Source: Rhodococcus sp. IITR03 | GTDB taxonomy: Bacteria; Actinomycetota; Actinomycetes; Mycobacteriales; Mycobacteriaceae | Reading direction: 5' to 3' | Assembly (NCBI GenBank): GCA_001017865.1 | Contig: LATQ01000421.1 | Coordinates: 1-14,149 of the forward strand | DNA length: 14,149 nt | Shown: in pieces, positions 8,469-14,149 of the stretch | Position numbering within the stretch: position 1 is the stretch's first letter | How the letters are laid out: every line of letters starts with the position of its first letter | Position numbers and translations under genes: made by a program | Notes under the pieces: generated by a model | The model's input: the letters and a program-made list of their open reading frames with translations, nothing else | Database searches by the model: none | Told to the model about the DNA's origin: nothing

Positions 8469-10360
8469 TCACAGCGTCACCAGGACGAGCGCACCGACCA
8501 CGACGGTCGCGCCGGCGAACATGTACAACGCGTACGAACGGACGAAGCCGGTCTGCAGCAGGCGCAGTCCGCGCGAGAGCGCACCGATCCCGGTGGCGGC
8601 ACCGGTGACGGAGCCGTCGATGCCGGTGGATTCCACGGCGCCGAGGGCGCGCACCAGACCCTGACCGGGACGCATGAACACCGCTTCGTTCACGGCGTCG
8701 CCGTAGAGGTCGCGACGTGCGGCGACGGTGAGCACCGACACCGCCTCGGGGGCCGTCTCCGGGACCGGTGCGCGCACGTACTGCCGGTACGCGACGGCGA
8801 CACCGGCGAGCACGACCGCCAGCGTGAGGGTGGTGACGAGCCAGACGGGCAGACCACCTTCGTGATGGTCGTAGCCGACGACGGGTTCGAGCCAGTGCTG
8901 CAACGCGCCACCGAGCACCAGCAACCCGCCGGCACCGACCGAGCCCACGGCGAGAGCGATCATCGGCCAGGTCATCGAGGCCGGCGACTCGTGTGGGGTG
9001 GCGTCGGGCGCCCATCGCCGGTCGCCGAAGAAGGTCAGGATCATCACGCGGGTCATGTAGAAGGCGGTCAGCCCCGCACCGAGCAGCGCGACGAGACCGA
9101 GCACGATGCCTTCGACACCGCCGGCGGCGAAGGCCACTTCGATGATCTTGTCCTTGGAGAAGAACCCGGCGAACGGCGGGATGCCGATGATCGCGAGGTA
9201 GCCCAGCCCGAAGGTGGCGAAGGTGATCGGCATGACCGCGCGCAGTCCGCCGTAGCGGCGCATGTCGGTCTCGTCGTTCATCGCGTGCATCACCGAGCCG
9301 GCGCCGAGGAACAGTCCGGCCTTGAAGAAGCCGTGGGTGAGCAGGTGCAGGATCGCGAAGGCGTACCCGGCGGGGCCGAGTCCGGCGGCGAGCACCATGT
9401 AGCCGATCTGGCTCATGGTCGACGCGGCGAGCGCCTTCTTGATGTCGTCCTTGGCGCAGCCGATGATCGCGCCGAAGAGCAGTGTCGCGGCGCCGACGAT
9501 CACCACCGCGAGTCGTGCGGCCGGTGCGGCGTCGAAGATCGCGTTCGCGCGGACGACGAGGTAGACACCGGCGGTGACCATCGTGGCGGCGTGGATGAGC
9601 GCGGAGACCGGGGTGGGGCCCTCCATGGCGTCGCCGAGCCACGACTGCAGTGGCAGCTGGGCGGATTTCGCGCACGCGGCCAGGAGCAGGCACAGGCCGA
9701 TCGCGGTCACGGTGCCCTCACTCGCCGCGGGTACCGCGGTGAAGACCGTGTCGTAGTCGAGGCTGCCGAAGGTCGCGAACATGATCATGAGGCGACGAGC
9801 AGCCCCATGTCGCCGACGCGGTTGACGACGAACGCCTTCTTCGCGGCGGTCGCGGCGGTGGGCTTGTACTGCCAGAATCCGATGAGCAGGTACGAAGCGA
9901 GACCGACGCCCTCCCATCCGAGGTACAGGACGAGGAAGTTGTCGGCGAGGACGAGCACCAGCATCGCCGCGAGGAACAGGTTCAGATAGGCGAAGAACTT
10001 CCGGCGCTCCGGATCGTGTGCCATGTAGCCGACCGAATAGAGGTGGATCAGCGAGCCCACGCCGGTGATGAGCAGTACGAAGCAGATCGACAGCGCGTCG
10101 AGCCGCAGTCCGAGATCGACCTGCAGTTCTCCGACCGGCACCCAGGTGAACACGGTCTGCTGCGCGAGTCTCTCGCTCGCGTCGAGTCCGCGCAGTCCGG
10201 CGAACATGACGACGCCGACGACGAACGAGGCGATCGCCGTGGCGCATCCGAGCAGATGTCCCCAGCGGTCGCTGCGACGCCCGAAGAGCAGCAGAACGAA
10301 CGCGCCGGCCAGGGGCAGTGCCGGTATCGTCCACAGCGCCGAGTTCAGGAACGAAGTCAT
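8469..10360 (-). CDS. nuoL: NADH-quinone oxidoreductase subunit L (one indel to correct)
   Basis: NuoL is the distal antiporter-like subunit of complex I and carries the long lateral helix. The N-terminal part contains [20 protein letters not shown], with the Glu of the proton path. The next part contains [19 protein letters not shown] and [20 protein letters not shown], with the conserved Lys and His, then [20 protein letters not shown]. One G is missing near 9791-9792, which produces a false stop after GDMGLLVA; restored, the protein continues [14 protein letters not shown] and has 630 residues, normal for the family. The hydrophobic C-terminus ([18 protein letters not shown]) is the anchoring helix. 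The gene stands 58 bases after nuoK and 13 before nuoM, unlike the overlapping neighbours. Confidence 0.95.
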
Positions 10361-10418
10361 GCCGCGTGTCCTCTCGGTTCGTCGTGGGCTCTCACACTCA
10401 CCGTCCTCGTAGGGGTCG

Positions 10419-10718
10419 TCAGTACTTGAGCAGGTCGGCGTTGTCGACGGAGGCGGATCGCCTCGTCCGGAAGATGGTCACGATGATCGCGAGGCCGACG
10501 ACGACCTCGGCGGCCGCGACGACCATCGTGAAGAAGGCGAAGACCTGTCCGTGGAGGTTGCCGTGCATCCGCGCGAAGGTGACGAAGGCCAGGTTGGCGG
10601 CGTTGAGCATCAACTCGACGCACATGAACACGACGATGGCGTTGCGGCGCAGGAGGACTCCCACAGCGCCGATGGTGAACAGCAGTGCCGACAGGTAGAG
10701 GTAGTTCTCGGGGTTCAT
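10419..10718 (-). CDS. nuoK: NADH-quinone oxidoreductase subunit K
   Basis: NuoK is a small membrane subunit of complex I with three transmembrane helices and two membrane-buried glutamates needed for proton transfer. Both are seen: E35 in [13 protein letters not shown] and E71 in [15 protein letters not shown]. The start [20 protein letters not shown] is typical of actinobacterial NuoK. Length is 99 residues, normal, and the frame is clean. The ATG shares ATGA with the nuoJ stop, implying translational coupling. Confidence 0.97.
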   Translation of the reverse strand: MNPENYLYLSALLFTIGAVGVLLRRNAIVVFMCVELMLNAANLAFVTFARMHGNLHGQVFAFFTMVVAAAEVVVGLAIIVTIFRTRRSASVDNADLLKY

Positions 10719-11505
10719 CGCCGGTCCTTCCTCGCGTCGTCGTCGGGTTCGCGCAGGCCGAGTTCGGTGTGGTCCCAGTCGCGTCCGATGCGGCCGAGCA
10801 GCTCACCGACCGACAGTTCGGAGAACGATCCGTCCGGGAGCAGGGCCGGGACGTCGGCGGCGTTGTGGCGGGCATAGACGCCCGCGGCCGGCAGCGGTGT
10901 GACCCGCTCTCCTTCGCGGAATCTGCGTGCGGCGAGTTCGCGTTGGGTCTGCCTCGGCTGCAGTCGTTCCCGGTGGGCGAGCACCATCGCACCGACGGTG
11001 GCGGTGATGAGCAGCGCTCCGGTGAGTTCGAACGCCCAGACGTAGTCGATGAACAGCAGCACCGCCAGGCCCTCGACGTTGCCGCCGGCGTTGGCGGCGT
11101 CGAGTCCCGCGAAGCCGGAGACCGCGGTGTTCCCGATGCCACCGATGAGCATCACCGCGAAGCCGATCGCCACGACGATCGCGAGAACGCGCTGTCCCTT
11201 GATGGTTTCGACGAGGGAGTCGGCGGAATCGATACCGACGAGCATGAGCACGAACAGGAACAGCATCATCACGCGCCGGTGTAGACGACGACCTGCACCA
11301 CACCGAGGAACAATGCGTCCTGCGCGATGTAGAAGACGGCGAGCACGATCATCGTCATCGCGAGGAACAGCGCCGAGTACACGGCCTTCGGGGCGACGAC
11401 GACACCGAGCGCCCCGAGTACCGCGACGGCACCGAGGATCCAGAACTGCACGGCCTCCCCGGTGGAGGTCGTGGTGAGTTCGGCGGCGAGCAGCGCGGTG
11501 GTCAC
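10715..11505 (-). CDS. nuoJ: NADH-quinone oxidoreductase subunit J (one indel to correct)
   Basis: NuoJ is a membrane subunit of complex I next to the quinone-channel end. The first part has [20 protein letters not shown] and [16 protein letters not shown]; the second has [14 protein letters not shown] and later hydrophobic helices, then a long hydrophilic tail with [19 protein letters not shown], as in other actinobacterial NuoJ. One base is missing near 11272 (GCG-GTG written as GCGTG), which separates the two parts; corrected length is 263 residues. The start is GTG at 11505 with GGAGG seven bases upstream, and it overlaps the nuoI stop as GTGA. Confidence 0.94.
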
Positions 11506-12047
11506 CGGTGTTCCTCCCCGTCGGCGGCGGACGCGTGTTCCGGGACGGGGATCGTGCCCCGGTAGTAGTCCTCGTCGGTGGCGCCGGGTGCCATGGGATG
11601 CGGGGGTGGCTGCATCCCGGGTTCGAGCGGCGCGAGCAGGCGGTCCTTCTCGTAGATCATGTCGGTGCGGTTGTCGGCGGCCATCTCGTACTCGTTCGTC
11701 ATCGTCAGCGCGCGGGTCGGGCACGCCTCGATGCACAATCCGCAGCCGATGCACCGCAGGTAGTTGATCTGGTAGACGCGCCCGTACCGTTCGCCGGGCG
11801 AGTACCGCTCCTCGTCGGTGTTGTCGGCGCCCTCGACGTGGATGGCGTCGGCGGGGCAGGCCCACGCGCACAGTTCGCAGCCGATGCACTTCTCGAGTCC
11901 GTCCGGATACCGGTTGAGCTGGTGGCGTCCGTGATAGCGGGGGGCGGTGGGTCTCTTCTGCTCCGGATACTGCTCGGTGTTGGGCTTCTTGAACATCGTC
12001 GTGAGCGTCACACCGAAACCGGCGAGCGGGCCGCGGAATTCGACCAT
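11502..12047 (-). CDS. nuoI: NADH-quinone oxidoreductase subunit I (two 4Fe-4S clusters)
   Basis: NuoI is the ferredoxin-like peripheral-arm subunit of complex I that passes electrons towards the quinone site. Two full binding motifs are present: [12 protein letters not shown] (Cys 54, 57, 60, 64) and [12 protein letters not shown] (Cys 99, 102, 105, 109). The N-terminus has the family's short helix before [13 protein letters not shown]. The frame is clean and gives 181 residues; the acidic C-terminal extension after [10 protein letters not shown] is usual in actinobacteria. Both GTG at 12050 and ATG at 12047 are possible starts; ATG is preferred for its six-base spacing from GGAGG. It then overlaps the nuoH stop by one base (TGATG). 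Confidence 0.97.
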   Translation of the reverse strand: MVEFRGPLAGFGVTLTTMFKKPNTEQYPEQKRPTAPRYHGRHQLNRYPDGLEKCIGCELCAWACPADAIHVEGADNTDEERYSPGERYGRVYQINYLRCIGCGLCIEACPTRALTMTNEYEMAADNRTDMIYEKDRLLAPLEPGMQPPPHPMAPGATDEDYYRGTIPVPEHASAADGEEHR

Positions 12048-13345
12048 CACGATCCTCCTGGGAGACGACCCGCCGGGGCGGGCGGACTCGATCGGGTGCT
12101 CGACCGAGCAGGTAGTGGCGGCACGGGGAAGCCCCCGGCCATGGCGTCGAACTCCTCGTCGACGCCGGCGGGTGTTCCGTCGCCTGTGCGATGCGCCGGG
12201 TCCGCCGCCCCTGCAGGGTGAGGTAGGCGAACAGCAGAGCGGTGGACAGCACCCCGGCGACGATGAGGCTCGCGGTGCCGGGCAGGACGTCGTCGGTGTC
12301 GAGGATGCGCAGCGCGGCCACGATCATCACCCACACCACCGAAACGGGGATGAGCAGTTTCCAGCCAGGGCCATGAACTGGTCGTAGCGCAGTCGCGGCA
12401 GGGTGCTGCGCAGCCACACGAAGACGAACAGCACGACCCACACCTTGATCACGAACCACAGCAGCGGCCACCAGCCCGAGTTCGCGCCGCTCCACAGCGT
12501 CAGCGGCCACGGCGCGTGCCAGCCACCGAGGAACAGGGTGGTCGCGAGCGCGGAGACGGTGACCATGTTGACGTACTCCGCGAGCATGAACATCGCGAAC
12601 CGCAGCGACGAGTACTCCGTGTGGAAACCGCCCACGAGTTCGCCTCGGCCTCGGGCAGGTCGAAGGGAGCGCGGTTGGTCTCCCCCACCATCGACACCGA
12701 GTACACCAGGAAGGACGGCAGCAGCAGCACGACGAACCACAGGTCGTTCTGCGCGGCGACGATGCCTGAGGTCGACATCGTGCCCGCCTGCAGGAAGACC
12801 GCGGCGAACGCGAGTCCCATCGCGATCTCGTAGGAGATGACCTGCGCGGTCGAGCGGAGACCACCGAGCAGCGGATAGGTCGAACCCGAGGCCCAGCCGG
12901 CGAGCACGATCCCGTAGACGCCGACGGAGGTGATCGCCAGGACGTAGAGCACCGCGACGGGAAGATCGGTCAGCTGCAACGGCGTCCGGTTCCCGAGGAT
13001 CGACACCTCCGGCCCGAAGGGAATGACCGCGAACGCCATGAACGCCGGGGCCGTCGCGATGATCGGGGCGAGCATGTAGATCGGCTTGTCGACCCCGGTC
13101 GGGATGATGCCTTCCTTGAGCGCGAGTTTCAGACCGTCGGCGACGGTCTGGAACAGTCCCTTCGGTCCCACCCGGTCGGGTCCGACCCGCATCTGCATCC
13201 AGGCCATGATCTTGCGTTCGGCGAGGATCATCACGAGGGTCGTCAGGACGAGGAACGCGAAGATCGCCACGGCCTTGACGACGACGAGCCACCAGGGGTC
13301 GATGCCGAACATCGACAGGTCCACGGGTTGGGCGGTGACGCTCAT
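12047..13345 (-). CDS. nuoH: NADH-quinone oxidoreductase subunit H (three indels to correct)
   Basis: NuoH is the membrane subunit that forms the quinone-binding chamber with NuoB and NuoD. Key segments are [31 protein letters not shown] and [20 protein letters not shown] followed by [19 protein letters not shown], the last spanning a frame error. One base each is missing near 12643-12644, 12365-12366 and 12183-12184. Restored, the gene reads through [20 protein letters not shown] and [18 protein letters not shown] to the TGA at 12049-12047, 433 residues in all, a normal actinobacterial length with a short Pro-rich tail. The ATG at 13345 has GGAGGA upstream and overlaps the nuoG stop as ATGA. 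Confidence 0.95.
12054..12058 (-). promoter_or_regulatory. Ribosome binding site deciding the nuoI start
   Basis: GGAGG lies inside the last codons of nuoH. It is six bases from ATG at 12047 but only three from GTG at 12050, which favours the ATG. Confidence 0.7.
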
Positions 13346-14149
13346 CGCGGATCCTCCTCGGCCGATCCGGAGCCCGTCGTGGCGGTGGCCCGGATCCGCA
13401 CCACATCACCGGCGGTGACACCGAGATCGGCGTGCACCATCGATCCCGGCGAGGCGGTGGGCAGCCAGACGACACGGTCGGGCAGGTCGTCGACCACCAG
13501 CGGCAGCGTGATCGAGCCGCGCTCGGTGGAGACGGTGAGCGAATGATGGTCGGCGGCGCCGATCTCCGCAGCAGTTGCGGCCGACAGACGGGCGACGGGT
13601 TCATGCGCGGTTCCGGCGAGGTGCGGTTCGTCGTCCTGCAACCGGCCCGCGTCGAGGAGCATCCGCCAGGTGGCGAGGACCGCTTCCCCGAGAACGGGAC
13701 GTCGTGGGGGTCGCGGGGACACTCCCGGCGATTCGGGAACGGTGCCCGTCCATCGTCCGAGTTCCGCGAGTTCGTGACGCAGGGTCTCGACGTCGTGGGG
13801 GCCGGGATCGTCGAGGCCTCCGTCGAGGTCCATCGCGTCGGCGATCGCCGCGAGCACCCGGTGGTCGGGCAGTGCGCCGGTGTCGCGGAGGGCGATCGGG
13901 AAGGCACGTTCGCGCCCCTCCCAGTCGAGGAAGCTCCCGGCCTTCTCGACCACCGGCGCGACGGGGAAGACGACGTCGGCGCGGTCGGTCACCGCGCTGC
14001 GTCGCACTTCCAGACTCACGACGAAGCCGGCACCGTCGAGACCCGCGAGTGCGGCATCGGGGTCGGCAGGTCGGCGGGGTCGACGCCGGCGACCACGAGC
14101 GCAGCCACATCACCTTCGGCGGCGCGAGAGGATGGCGTCGGTGTCGCGG
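13342..14149 (-). CDS. nuoG: NADH-quinone oxidoreductase subunit G, C-terminal part (runs off the window)
   Basis: NuoG is the large iron-sulfur subunit of the peripheral arm; only about the last 270 residues are here, so its Cys-rich N-terminal domain is outside. The visible part belongs to the molybdopterin-oxidoreductase-like fold: [41 protein letters not shown] and, near the end, [18 protein letters not shown] from the C-terminal dinucleotide-binding-like domain. The domain is degenerate in complex I and binds no cofactor in known cases. One base is missing near 14065-14066 (restored: [20 protein letters not shown]), and another frame change lies between about 14118 and 14132, whose exact nature I could not fix. 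Its TGA overlaps the nuoH ATG. Position just before nuoH agrees with the usual A-to-N gene order. Confidence 0.92.

Noticed and set aside
8391..9989. Long plus-strand open frame of over 500 codons opposite nuoL and nuoM
   Set aside because: Its product is a hydrophilic Glu/Asp/Arg/His-rich string with no domain. Such antisense frames are expected in very GC-rich genes, and the opposite strand carries motif-perfect NuoL and NuoM.
11269..12864. A minus-strand open frame of about 530 codons spanning nuoH, nuoI and nuoJ as if it were a fusion
   Set aside because: It is a patchwork: NuoJ and part of NuoH in the correct frame, joined through out-of-frame nuoI sequence. The real genes are separate with overlapping stops and starts.
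5171..14149. Complex I genes decayed into pseudogenes (multiple frameshifts in nuoN, M, L, J, H, G)
   Set aside because: Each break is repaired by one G/C base in a short run, and both sides keep full conservation. The same pattern occurs in unrelated genes of the window, so sequencing error is far more likely.

Overview
The window comes from a high-GC, mycolic-acid-producing actinobacterium, most likely Rhodococcus or a close relative (Nocardia, Gordonia, Mycobacterium). That placement rests on the gene families: a wax ester synthase/diacylglycerol acyltransferase, a mycolate-type cyclopropane synthase, a BacA/Rv1819c-like ABC transporter end, and complex I subunits that resemble the mycobacterial Nuo proteins as I remember them. 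The genus is an inference; no rRNA or other marker is present.

Layout. Plus strand, left part: the C-terminal end of a BacA-like ABC transporter (1-412), a DUF389 membrane protein (483-1464), a roughly 300-base stretch that may hold the tail of a convergent minus-strand gene, a WS/DGAT acyltransferase (1768-3179), and a cyclopropane mycolic acid synthase-type methyltransferase (3389-4263). Two strong hairpins at 4268-4348 separate this block from the minus-strand genes. Minus strand, right part, in transcription order: nuoG (3' part only), nuoH, nuoI, nuoJ, nuoK, nuoL, nuoM, nuoN, then msrA and a 48-residue basic protein. The nuo genes are packed with 1- to 4-base overlaps at G/H, H/I, I/J, J/K and M/N and form the distal half of a standard complex I operon, which couples NADH oxidation by menaquinone to proton pumping. 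MsrA repairs oxidised methionine and is the first gene after nuoN.

The dominant feature is a systematic pattern of single-base indels. I found 22 places where one G or C is missing from a G/C run, two places with one extra G or C, and one further unresolved frame change. They hit ten of the thirteen protein-coding genes (ABC, DUF389, WS/DGAT, CMAS, nuoN, nuoM, nuoL, nuoJ, nuoH, nuoG). Restoring them gives every complete gene a length divisible by three, normal family length and conserved motifs. I therefore read these genes as intact genes in a poorly polished assembly, not as pseudogenes. In two places (nuoN and DUF389) the errors compensate each other, so a naive translation is open but contains a scrambled segment.

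I do not see a new defence, mobile or biosynthetic system. The items most worth a second look are the indel pattern, an in-frame 30-bp duplication across the WS/DGAT stop codon, a hairpin covering the msrA ribosome binding site, a 9-bp tandem repeat inside nuoM, and the possible gene tail at 1472-1684.
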